From Cotesia glomerata (lineage: Eukaryota; Arthropoda; Insecta; Hymenoptera; Braconidae), in NCBI RefSeq assembly GCF_020080835.1, contig NC_058159.1, forward strand, positions 558,001 to 622,000: 64,000 nt of DNA, given 5' to 3'. Shown piece after piece: positions 11,429-22,400 of the stretch. Positions within the stretch are counted from its first letter, which is position 1. Each line of letters opens with the position of its first letter. Below the pieces are notes generated by a model that did not search any database, had not been told where the DNA came from, and worked only from the letters and a program-made list of their open reading frames with translations. The position numbers and the translations under genes were made by a program.

Positions 11429-14400
11429 GTAAAATTTTATTAATTATTTATCATGCTGCTAAATGGTACTGGAGTTTGCAATACTTAATGGCATTGATGT
11501 ATAATAATAATGACATTAAAATTGGCAGTCACTAGAGAATATTTTTAATTTTTTTAATGATATTAAAATTAGCTGTCACTTCACTATTTTTCAATTTTAT
11601 TTAACAAAAAAATTTGCAAGTTCCGAAAAATTATTTTTAAAAAATTACATTTTTTATTTTTTTAAATTTCTACATGTCAATTTTTTTTTGCTATAATTTA
11701 CTTATCAATTATCAAATATCTGCTAAATTAATTTTCATATTTTTTTAACAAAAAAATTATTTTAAAATAATTGCATTTTTATATTTTTTTGTCATAATTT
11801 ATTTGTTAAAAAAAATTCGAAAAATTATTAAATATCTGCTAGATTTATTATCGTATAATAATAAAATTAGCCGACATTTTTGATTATTTATTTTGCTTAA
11901 TTTAATAAATTATAACTAAAAAATATTTTTTAAAAATTGCACTTAGAATTCTTGAGTTCTTAACAAATAAAAAAATTTTTTTGTAATAATTTTTTAATAA
12001 AAAAAATTATAAAAATTTTTAGATGTCGGCTAACTTTGTTTTCATCATTGAAGTTAGCAGTCACTTGACTATTTTTTAATAAATAAATTTGTTCCAAAAA
12101 ATTATTTATATAAAATTACATATTTTATTTTTTTTAATTTCTACATAACAATTTTTTTTTCTAATTATTTTTTACCATAATTTACTTGTTAAAAAAATTC
12201 TTAAAATTATCAAATGTCTGTTAAATTAATTTTCATCAATACTAAAGTTAGCCGACATTTTTTATTTTTCTTAATTTATTAAATTAGAACTAAAAAATTG
12301 CACTTACAATTTTTCAAGTTTTTTTTACAAATGAAATTTTTTTTTAAATAATTTTTTCAATAAAAAATAAACTAAAAATTTTTAAATGTCGGTTAAGTTA
12401 ATTTTCATAAAGTAGAATGACATAAAAATTTTTTTAGAATTTTATGGCAATTGAATTATTATAAAAAAAAATTAATTAAAAAATTCCACATGTGAAAATT
12501 AATAAAAATTACAAGTGACAATTTTAAGAAGCATTTTTTTTATTATAATTGATTTGTTATAAAAATTTTTTAAAAATTAAGTTAGTGAAAAAAATTATAA
12601 TAACAAGTGTTGTTTTTTAGATACGACTGCAAAACTTTTTCCCACATCTTGCACCACCTTCGTCGCGATACGGAATCTGCGACGACAATGTCGAACTGAC
12701 CGCAGAAATATTGGCACATGATGTCATACGATATCTTCTCAAAGAAGACATGTACCTAATATCCAGGGACTCAATATCTCGCAGCATGCGTCATAATGTT
12801 TATCAGATGTTGAACAAACACAGTATCCTGTTTACCAGTATGGTGAATCGGCTTAATGTCGTACCTGATACAGCGTACGAGGCTTTCACAGGAGTTGCCG
12901 ATGAGTTGTTTTTGCACGGCGAAATAACTTGGGCTAAAATAGTCTGCTTGTATGCTTTTATGGGAAGACTGGCTCTCTGGGCTAGAGATGGTAGGATGCA
13001 TGCTTTGAAACAGAAATTACCACTCTATGTCTCGAGGTATATTGGTGAAGCCATCGCACACTTTATCAAAGGTTATGGTGGATGGGTAAGTTTGTAATTG
13101 TAGTACACTGTTAAAAAAAAACAACCAGTTATTATTATTAAATGACCAAATACAAGGTCATTTTTTAATTATTGATATTTTCAAAAATACAAGCTCATCC
13201 CGATGTTACACTTATCAAGAGCTTTAGTTTGAGTACCCACATGCATTTTTGATATATTTTTCATATATACATATATGTGATATATATAAATATATAAAAT
13301 ATATGAAATATTGATGTGGGTACTCAAATGAAAGGTCTCGATGAGTATAACATCGGGATGAGCTTGTATCTTTAAAAATGTCAATAGTTCACAAGATACA
13401 AGGTCATTTCTTACCTATTGATATTTTTAAAGATATAAGCTCATCCCGATGTTACACTCATCAAGAGCTTTAGTTTGAGTACCCACATGCATTTTTGATA
13501 TATTTTTCATATATACATATATGTGATATATATAAATATATGAAATATTGATGTGGGTACTCAAATGAAAGGTCTCGATGAATATAACATCGGGATGAGC
13601 TTATATCTTTAAAAATGTCAATAGTTCACAAGATACAAGGTCATTTCTTAATTATTGATATTTTTAAAGATATAAGCTCATCCCGATGTTACACTCATCA
13701 AGAGCTTTAGTTTGAGTACCCACATGCATTTTTGATATATTTTTCATATATACATATATGTGATATATATAAATATATAAAATATATGAAATATTGATGT
13801 GGGTACTCAAATGAAAGGTCTCGATGAGTATAACATCGGGATGAGCTTGTATCTTTAAAAATGTCAATAGTTCACAAGATACAAAGTCATTTCTTACCTA
13901 TTGATATTTTTAAAGATATAAGCTCATCCCGATGTTACACTTATCAAGAGCTTTAGTTTGAGTACCCACATGCATTTTTGATATATTTTTCATATATACA
14001 TATATGTGATATATATAAATATATAAAATATATGAAATATTGATGTGGATACTCAAATGAAAGGTCTCGATGAATATAACATCGGGATGAGCTTATATCT
14101 TTAAAAATGTCAATAGTTCACAAGATACAAGGTCATTTCTTAACTATTGATATTTTTAAAGATATAAGCTCATCCCGATGTTACACTCATCAAGAGCTTT
14201 AGTTTGAGTACCCACATGCATTTTTGATATATTTTTCATATATACATATATGTGATATATATAAATATATAAAATATATGAAATATTGATGTGGGTACTC
14301 AAATGAAAGGTCTCGATGAGTATAACATCGGGATGAGCTTGTATCTTTAAAAATGTCAGTAGTTCACAAGATACAAGGTCATTTCTTAATTATTATTGAT

Positions 14401-14567
14401 AATATTAAGTAAATTTTATTTTTTAAAATGCTTGTTTTAATTTTTAGGAACAATTGTGCATAGAATATCCAGTCGCTGAAGAAGTTAGTGGTGCAGTGTG
14501 GAGAAGTCTACTTATGACTGGTGCAACGCTTAGTCTGGTTGCTACTATTTTAACTGTCACTGCTTGA
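11177..14567 (+). CDS. Bcl-2 family apoptosis regulator (Buffy/Debcl-type), three coding exons
   Basis: Exons 11177-11428, 12621-13085 and 14448-14567 join in phase 0 into 278 residues. Seen: an acidic, Asp-rich N-terminal region (residues 55-63 nearly all Asp). A BH1 segment lies at about 177-202 (DELFLHGEITWAKIVCLYAF), a BH2 segment at 237-246 spans the exon 2/3 junction (GGW|EQLCIEY), and a C-terminal hydrophobic tail at 259-278 should anchor it in a membrane. The helix where BH3 should lie (145-164) lacks the usual L-x3-G-D core. Known of the family: multidomain Bcl-2 proteins act at mitochondrial or ER membranes in cell-death control. Insects usually have one or two. Whether this one is pro- or anti-apoptotic cannot be read from sequence. 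Intron 1 holds degenerate MITEs and intron 2 a Helitron-type satellite array. Confidence 0.88.
11251..11281 (+). other. perfect hairpin inside coding exon 1
   Basis: GCATTCCAGA (11251-11260) is exactly complementary to TCTGGAATGC (11272-11281), with an 11-nt GC-rich loop. It lies 75 nt after the start codon of the Bcl-2 family gene. In mRNA it would form a stable stem. A role is unknown. Confidence 0.6.
11510..12600. repeat. degenerate AT-rich MITE copies filling intron 1
   Basis: The intron between 11,429 and 12,620 is made of diverged pieces of the GTTAGCCGACAT family, in both orientations (for example GATGTCGGCTAACTT at 12,022 and AAAGTTAGCCGACATTTT near 12,244). Nothing coding. Confidence 0.6.
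12621..13085 (+). CDS. Bcl-2 family gene, coding exon 2
   Basis: Residues 85-239. Acceptor TTTTTTAG|ATACGA, donor TGG|GTAAGT. It holds most of the Bcl-2 fold: a BH4-like helix (about 111-126), the BH3-position helix (145-164), BH1 (177-202) and the GGW that opens BH2. Confidence 0.9.
13140..14390. repeat. tandem array of five palindromic units in intron 2
   Basis: Five units starting with AAGCTCATCCCGATGTTACA at about 13,191, 13,437, 13,674, 13,920 and 14,166, spacing 237-246 bp. Each unit is an inverted repeat: the ATCCCGATGTTACAC / GAGTACCCACATGC arm returns as ATGTGGGTACTC ... ACATCGGGATGAGCT. The sequence matches the body of the Helitron-like elements, but neither Helitron terminus is present. 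ORFs here are repeat translations. Confidence 0.85.
14448..14567 (+). CDS. Bcl-2 family gene, coding exon 3
   Basis: Residues 240-278 and stop TGA. Acceptor TTTTTAG|GAACAA. It completes BH2 and encodes the hydrophobic tail SLLMTGATLSLVATILTVTA, a likely membrane anchor. Confidence 0.9.
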   Translation, partial: EQLCIEYPVAEEVSGAVWRSLLMTGATLSLVATILTVTA

Positions 14568-16021
14568 AAGTAGTCTGATTATAAATTTTACAAAATGATT
14601 TTTTTTTGCTGTGAAATAGCATTTTTTAAAAATTTATCTGATTCAAAAGAAGAATCTTAATCTTTACATTAAATGACAAAAAAATAATGAAGAACTGTAA
14701 AATTTATATATCATATATAATCATTGAGCTTTACTGTTATATAAAACAGTAATTAATTTAATAACATAAAATAAAATGATCTATTTAATAATTGAATTAA
14801 TCAAAAAAATAAAAAATTGATCGCGTACTTATATCCTGTGATTTTTTTGAAACTACATAAAGAATACAAATAGCGTTAAAATAAGTCATACGTAATTTTT
14901 TATATTAAAAAAAAAAAATATAAATTTAGAATTTCAAATATATTATATGTAAAATTTCGTGAAAATTATAGTGCGCAATTAAAAAGAAAATAATACAAGT
15001 ATTATCTTAACGATCATGAACACAGCAATGCAAATATATTTTTTTTATAATTTAAATACTTTGAATAGTATGAAAATATTAAATAATTATTCTCCTAGGT
15101 TTTTAATTAATTAATTAAATAAATTGAATAATTTTGGATATTAAAAATTTCACAAAGTAATTTTAATTACTTTATTTTATTTATACTATTATTCAAAATT
15201 AATAATTTTATGAATATAGATATATTTAAAAGCCAAATAAAAATCTCAAAATTATATTGAATTTAGGTAGATGCAAACTATTTGTATTTATTCAATAATT
15301 TATTTTAGGTAGAAAATAACAAATTTAATTGACGAATTACAATTTAAAATTATTTAAATAAAATTAAATAAGTTTATTATAATTAATCAAAGCTATTAAT
15401 TATAAATACTTTTTACATTTTTTTAATCTTCGATCAGTAATTAACAAATTGATAACACACTAATTAGTGTTGTTTTGATAATTAAATTTAAAGCAAAACT
15501 TTTGTACGAACTTGATAATTAAAAAAAATTTTTTTCAATAATTATTTTTTTTTTCTTCCATCCTTTGTCCTTAAATTTATTTATTTATGAAGCTAAAATT
15601 ATTTCAATGGTAATAATAAATTATATTGATTGTAATAAGCAGAGTTATGAAATCAAACTAAAATTTTTTTAATTAATTAAAGTAATTTCAACATATTTAT
15701 TATGTTACGTAGTTAATAACGATTATAACCAGTCAAATAGAGCACTGAGATTATTATTATTATTAGTTAGAATACATATCTTTATACTTAACAATTCCCA
15801 TGAGATTACGATCTATTTCCAGACTGTACAATGCATTAATTTATTCATTATTGTTATGAATTTTTTTTACTTATCTTCCGAAGCTTTACTCAACACTGAG
15901 AATAAAGTTTGCAAACAATTCATCTATTAATTTAAATTCTGAAGAGATAACAAATATAGATACAGTATTACCTAAATTAATTCACTATCTGTAGTTACTT
16001 TCAAAACAATAAAATTATGTA
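14568..16021. other. 3' UTR and non-coding AT-rich stretch
   Basis: It follows the Bcl-2 family stop codon. An AATAAA lies at 14,769-14,774. The rest is very AT-rich with no supportable gene or structured repeat. Confidence 0.55.
14769..14774 (+). terminator. possible poly(A) signal of the Bcl-2 family gene
   Basis: First AATAAA about 200 nt after the stop codon. In DNA this AT-rich the hexamer also occurs by chance. Confidence 0.3.
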
Positions 16022-17089
16022 TCTCTAGATACATAATTAAGAAATTACTATTTATCTTATGAACTATTGACATTTTTAAAGATATAAGCTCATCCTGATA
16101 TTATACTCATCAAGACCTTTCATTTGAGTACCCACATCAATTTTTCATATATTTATATATATTACATATATGTATATATGAAAAATATATCCAAAATTGA
16201 TGTGGGTACTCAAATGGAAGCTCTTGATGAGTGTAACATCAGGATGTGCTTATATCTTAAAAAATATCAATAATTAAGAAATGACCTTGTATCTTGTGAA
16301 CTATTGACATTTTTAAAGATATAAGCTCATCCTGACGTAACACTCATCAAGACCTTTCATTTGCGTACCCACATCAATTTTTCGTATATTTACATATATT
16401 TCATATATTTATATATGAAAAATATATAAAAAATGCATGTAGGTACTCAAATGAAAGCTCTCGATGAGTGTAACATCAGGATGTGCTTATATCTTAAAAA
16501 ATATCAATAATTAAGAAATGACCTTGTATCTTGTCAACTACTGACATTTTTAAAGATATAAGTTCATTTTGATGTTACACTCATCGAGACCTTTCATTTG
16601 AGTACCCACATCAATTTTTCATATATTTTATATATTTATATATATCATATATATTTATATATGAAAAATATATTAAAAATGCATGTGGGTACTTAAATGA
16701 AAGCTCTTGATGAGTGTAACATCAGGGTGAACTTACATTTTTAAAAATATCAATAATTAAGAAATGACCTTGTATCTCATTAACTATTGAGATTTTTAAA
16801 GATATAAGCTCATCCTGATGTTAAACTCATCGAGAGCATTCATTTGAGTACCCACATCAATTTTTCATATATTTATATATTGTATGTATATTACAGATAC
16901 ATATACGTATATATATATATATATATATGAAAAATGCATGTGGGTGCTCAAATTAAAGCTCTTGATGAGAGTAACAACAGGATGAGCTTATATCTTTAAA
17001 AATATCAATATTTAAGGAAGTACAGTGCAATTTAACAAGAGTCATTATTTAATAAAGCAAAATTTTATTCATTTATAAAAAAAATATCT
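16022..17089 (+). mobile_element. Helitron-like element, copy E, 3'-truncated
   Basis: Intact short-form 5' end A|TCTCTAGATACATAATTAAG, four palindromic units, then the shared subterminal block CAGTGCAATTTAACAAGAGT ... AAAGCAAAATTTTATTC. It stops at AAAAAAAATATCT without the terminal hairpin. Copy G carries the same AAAAAAAATATCT junction internally at 22,632. Confidence 0.65.
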
Positions 17090-18150
17090 AAACAAATATG
17101 GGATTAATACCACAGTTAATTTCAAAAATCAAAAATTTTACCAAAAAAAAAAACTTTAAAAAAACTAAAATCGCCTAAAGATTAAAGTTCTTTCTGTTTA
17201 TTTATTATTTTAATTTCAGTTATCACATCTATTTTTTCCATGTACTTCTAAATCTATTACAATTACATTTATTATAATTACGCAGAATTTACAAATAACT
17301 TACGTGAATAATTAGCAAGCGAACACGTTTTTATTTTTAAAAATAATAGAAGTATATATAAGTATTTAGTAACTTATAATTAACGAAATTACCTTAAAAC
17401 ATAAAGGTAATAAAATTTTACTTCCTTCAAAAAGAAGCTGCGATGAAAATTATAAAAATTATTGTCTTAAATACTTTTTACAATTAATTTTTTTTTTTTT
17501 ATAAACAAATAATTATTTTTTAAATAAATCAAACAAAAAATTTTTTTTGAACAAAGAAAACTTGTGAATTGTCAATTGTAATTATTAACCAATCACATAG
17601 ATTAATTAATCAATTTTTAATTCAAAATTTTTTACTAACTATTTAAAACACTTTTAAAAAAATTAGTAAGTTTTCTTCTTTCAATAAATTTGACAATCAG
17701 TTCATTACAAATTAAGTATAAAAAAAATAATTAATTTCATTAGAATTAATTTAAAAAATTTCAACTTTAACTATAAAGCCTCAAATTTCAAACAATGATA
17801 AATAATATCTCTTTGAAGAAGTATTTAATAATTAATTTTAAATTCCAGTTTCAACAGTAAGATTAATTGTGGCAGTTTTAGCCTGGACGTATTTTCATAT
17901 AATTGAGAAGAGACAAATAGACGAAGAGTTAATAATTGTGTATATTATTTATGAAAAAAAATACGAAGAGAGCTTTAATAAATATTACTATTATTTAAGT
18001 AACTATAATAATCATTATTAATCATCAAAAAAATAAAAATAACGATAAAAATTTTTTCGCTCGAGATCGTAAGCGTTAATTCATTTTTAAAAACAATTAC
18101 GATTAACAATTCATTTGTTTATGTATTAATATCATAAATATCGCGTTTCC

Positions 18151-18312
18151 CACAAAAAAAAAGCAAGATGACACTGGTTATCATCCCAGATTATACTCAG
18201 TGATATCTGGATTATACTCATTGTAATCTGGATAATACCAGCTACTATCGGAAATTTTTTTTCACTCAGTATAATTTGGGATGATATCCAGTGTCATCTT
18301 GTTCTTTCCGTG
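18151..18312. repeat. inverted-repeat MITE with CAAGATGACACTGG ends
   Basis: Left arm CAAGATGACACTGG at 18,164 with ATCATCCCAGATTATACT. The right arm returns AGTATAATTTGGGATGAT and CCAGTGTCATCTTG, ending at 18,301. Outer bases also roughly pair (CACAAAAAAAAAG / CTTTCCGTG). No coding capacity. Confidence 0.75.
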
Positions 18313-18315
18313 CAG

Positions 18316-18574
18316 ATGCCATAAGAGCGTATGATAAAAATTCTAGTTTTTTTTTGTCCAAAAAAATTTTTAGTATGAAAAAAAATTTTTTTTTGCATTT
18401 CTGCACGTTTTATTAAAAATAACGTCAGTTTAAAAAAAAAATTTTTTTTTATAAAAAATTAAATTTTTTTTTCACTTATTAACTTATTTTTGAATAAAAC
18501 GTGCAGAAATGCAAAAAAATTTTTTTTTCCATACTAAAAAAAATTAGAATTTTTATTATATGCCTTTATGGCAT
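18316..18574. repeat. inverted-repeat element with ATGCCATAA ends
   Basis: Ends ATGCCATAAGAG and CTTTATGGCAT pair. Inner arms contain GCATTTCTGCACGTTTTATT and its complement AATAAAACGTGCAGAAATGC, separated by a T/A-rich centre. It begins four bases after the neighbouring element ends. Confidence 0.75.
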
Positions 18575-19340
18575 TTTTAAGGCGATATGTTAGTAAATTT
18601 TTAATAATAATAATAAAAAAAAGGATAGATTTATTATCAGTACGTCCACAAATTATTGGCTTGCTAAATGACAAATTATTGTATTAGATTTTTAATTTAC
18701 TTATAATTAAATTTATTACGGCTAAATTATGATTAATATTTTTATTATTACTAAATATTAATTAATGAACAAAAATGAAATAAACGGCCAATAAAAATAT
18801 TTTATCTCGAAATTCACATGTTGCACCACTTAGAATTTTATTTGGCCGTTTTTTTTTTTTTTTTTTTTTTTAATATTTATCAAACACCATTCACTAAAAC
18901 TCAATTTTTTAAGTTCATTATTTATTAATTAATTACTTCATATACTTAATATACGTTTAAGTATCTCGCACCGCCACTGTGTAAGAGGTATACTTTAAAA
19001 AACTCGATCCGAGACAAAATATAACACAAACACAATTAATACGTAACATTAATAATATGAATGCGCATATATATATTTATTTTTATTAATTTAACTCAAA
19101 TTTTGGGCCGTCAAAATGTTAATATATTTTTTTAATAGCATTGCGAGAAGAAATATTTACTTGAGTTGTTAATAGTAAATATTAAATATTTAGAGAATCT
19201 CTTTGGCGACCTTATTTACTTCTTTTAGTTTTATTTAATTCTTTTTTTTTTCGGGTTATCACAGATCAGGCGGTCACGGAAAGGGAAAGGTTTAACATAT
19301 TGACACTTATTTTTTAAATAATAGATTTCAATATTCCATT

Positions 19341-19422
19341 TTACTCCATATAATCCCACCATTCTTTTTCATAGCCTTCGTGAACGTGTTCTAACAATAC
19401 TTTCCTTCGGCTGTCACAGTAC
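19341..19422 (-). CDS. ari-1: ari-1 coding exon 7 (terminal)
   Basis: Completes Arg482, then YCDSRRKVLLEHVHEGYEK and the C-terminus, stop TAA at 19343-19341. Acceptor GAAAG|GTACTG, phase 2. End of the Ariadne domain. Confidence 0.95.
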
Positions 19423-22400
19423 CTTTCATTTAAAAAAAAATTTTTAGCTTGTTTTTAGAAAAAATAATTAAATAAATAAAAAAATATAGTTACCGATATT
19501 TGTCTTGAACTTTTTGTTTAATATCGGCAAGATTCTCACTCGTTATATTTCTTTCCAAATATTCTGACAATAATTCGGTAGCTCCCTCTAAATCTTTTTG
19601 ATTTTCTTCAAAAATCACAGATTGATTGTTTTTACGTAAGTAGTATGCAAATACGTAAGTGTATGTTAGTGTTTGTCTGCACAAGCACAAAATATCAACA
19701 GCTTTTTTCAGAAATTGAACCTGTGATATAAAACAGTTGATTAATAATTCGAAATGTTGCATTCGAAAATAGACACATAATTAAGAAATGATCTTATATC
19801 TTGGGAACTATTGACATTTTTTAAGGTATAAGCTCACCCTGATGTTATACTCATCGAGACCTTTAATTTGAGTACCCACATCAATTTTTCATATATTTTA
19901 TATATTTATGTATATTACATATATGGATATATGAAAAATATATCAAAAATGCATGTGGGTACTCAAATGAAAGCTATTAATGAGTGTAACATCGTGATGA
20001 GCTTAAATTTTTAAAAATATCAATAATTAAGAAATGACCTTGTATCTTGTCAACTACTGACATTTTTAGAGATATAAGCTCACTTCGACATTACACTCCT
20101 CGAGTCCTTTCATTTGAGTACCCACATCAATTTTTCATATATTTTATATATTTATATATATTACATATATGTATATATAAAAAATATATCAAAAATTCAT
20201 GTGGGTACTCAAATGAAAGCTCTTGATGAGTATAACATCATGATGAGCTTATATCTTTAAAAATATCAATAATCAAGAAATGACCTTGTATCTTGTAAAC
20301 TACTGACATTTTTAAAGATATAAGCTCATCCTAATTTTACACTCTTCAAGACCTTTCATTTGAATACCCACATCAATTTTTCATATATTTCATATATTTA
20401 TAAATATTATATATATGTATATATGAAAAATATATCAAAAATGCATGTGGGTACTCAAATGAAAGGTCTTGATAAGTGTAACATCGGGATGAGCTTATAT
20501 CTTTAAAAACGTCAATATTTAAGTAATTACAGTGCAATTTAATAAAAGTCATTTTATAAAAATAAAAAAAATAGTAAATAAATGAATAAAGTCGTACTTC
20601 AATCCAAGACATGTTATGTTGCTGCATTTCCTCCATTTTTTCTTTAACACTTGCATAGAGTTTGCTTTCAAACTTAAGCGACTGAAGATGATTCATGTAA
20701 CGATTGCAGTAAAACAAATATCTCTGTAATGCAGAGCGTGACTTTTGTTGTGTATCACGCGCAGCTTTAGCCTCCTCTTCATCATAACGGTTACAATTGT
20801 ACCAACTAGAACCGTGTGGTTCCCACGGGCCTAAGCATACCCAGCAGAATTCTGTTTTGCAATTTTGATTTTTGCAAATCATGTGATTACAGCCTCCGTC
20901 TTTTTCGATGGTTACATTACACTTAGGGCATTCCTTAGTGTTAGCGGCAATCCAATTAGATGTTTCTGAGTCGTCGTCACACTTTTTAATCCACTTGCGC
21001 AATAAATGACATTTAACTGGATCGTGCCAATTTTCACCGCAGTAAAAACAAAATGTGTGTAAGCATTTACATGTTACTGGTTTAGATTCGACGTATTGCA
21101 CTTTTATAGCGCTATTACAATCCGGTGATGGGCACCACCTTAGTAATCTGTTACACTGAAATTTTTTTTTTTTTTCTAATTAATTAAAATTAATCATTGT
21201 AAATTATTATTTTTATTGAATTAATTAATTTAATTAACATCAAAATTACTAATAGATTTTTTTTACGATATTAAAATGAGTAATATAATTTTTTTTAACA
21301 AAAAAAAAAAAAAAATAATAATTTGAATAATTTATTTTTTTATATAAAATATTTTTACGAATTATATTTATAGAATTTAAAATAATTTTTATAAAAATTA
21401 ATTATCAAATATATTATAGTGACCAATTAAGGTTATTATTCATAAAAAAAAAATACAGCTCATAATTTTTTATGCATAATTATTTTAATCGATATTATAA
21501 AAGGTCACTATGAAGGATGTTTATTAAAAAATAATTTATTTTAAAATAAACTCAGTAATAAATTAAAAAAAAAATCTGTCTAAAATTTTGAATAATTTTT
21601 CGAGGCTTTTAAATAAATAAATATATATAAAAAAAATATCTCACCTCAACAAAGCTATTTGTGATAAGATGTTGATACTTAAGTTTAACTTTTGAATCTC
21701 TTATTAAACGCATAACACTGGCATCGTCTACAAGAATATCGCAGGCGTGGGCTGCGCAAGCAATCGTTTGACCGACACCCTCTTCCATTATTTTAGTTGT
21801 TAAATATTCACCCCAACACGCTGTGCAGAAACGATGTCCGCATTCTAATCCGGTCATCATCTAAAAAAAGCATGAATAAAAGATAATCAATAGAAACTCG
21901 TTTTTTAAAGAAATAATTATTGAATATTTATAAACAATAGTTTACCGAGCATGGAAGAGTAACGAAACAAATGCCACATTCTTCAGTGCCATTTGTAGAT
22001 GTTCTTCTTGACTGGAATTAAAATTGCTATTAGTATTGATATTACAATTAATTTTGAATCTCTAGATACATAATTAATAAATGATCTTGTATCTTGTAAA
22101 CTAATGACATTTTCAAAGATATAATCTCACTCCTACATTACATTCATCGAGAGCTTTCATTTGAGTACCCACATCAATATTTCATATATTTTATATATTT
22201 TGGTATATTACATATATGTATATATGAAAAATATATCAAAAATGCATGTGGGTACTCAAATGAAAGTTCTTGATGAGTGTAACATCGGGAAGAGCTTACA
22301 TCTTAAAAAATATCGATAATTAAAAAATGACCTTGTATCTTGTAAACTAATGACATTTTTAAAGATATAAGCTCATCCTGATGTTACACTCATCGAGAGC

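Larger units (their letters stand above)
17090..19340. other. intergenic AT-rich stretch with two adjacent inverted-repeat elements
   Basis: Between the convergent Bcl-2 family gene and ariadne-1. Two short inverted-repeat elements sit side by side at 18,151-18,312 and 18,316-18,574. Homopolymer T runs occur at 18,850-18,871. A TTTATT at 19,230-19,235 could be the ariadne-1 poly(A) signal (AATAAA on the minus strand). Confidence 0.5.

Noticed and set aside
13140..14390. Evenly spaced palindromic repeats resembling a CRISPR array
   Set aside because: Units are about 240 bp, spacers are not unique, the genome is eukaryotic, and the same units form the body of Helitron-like elements.
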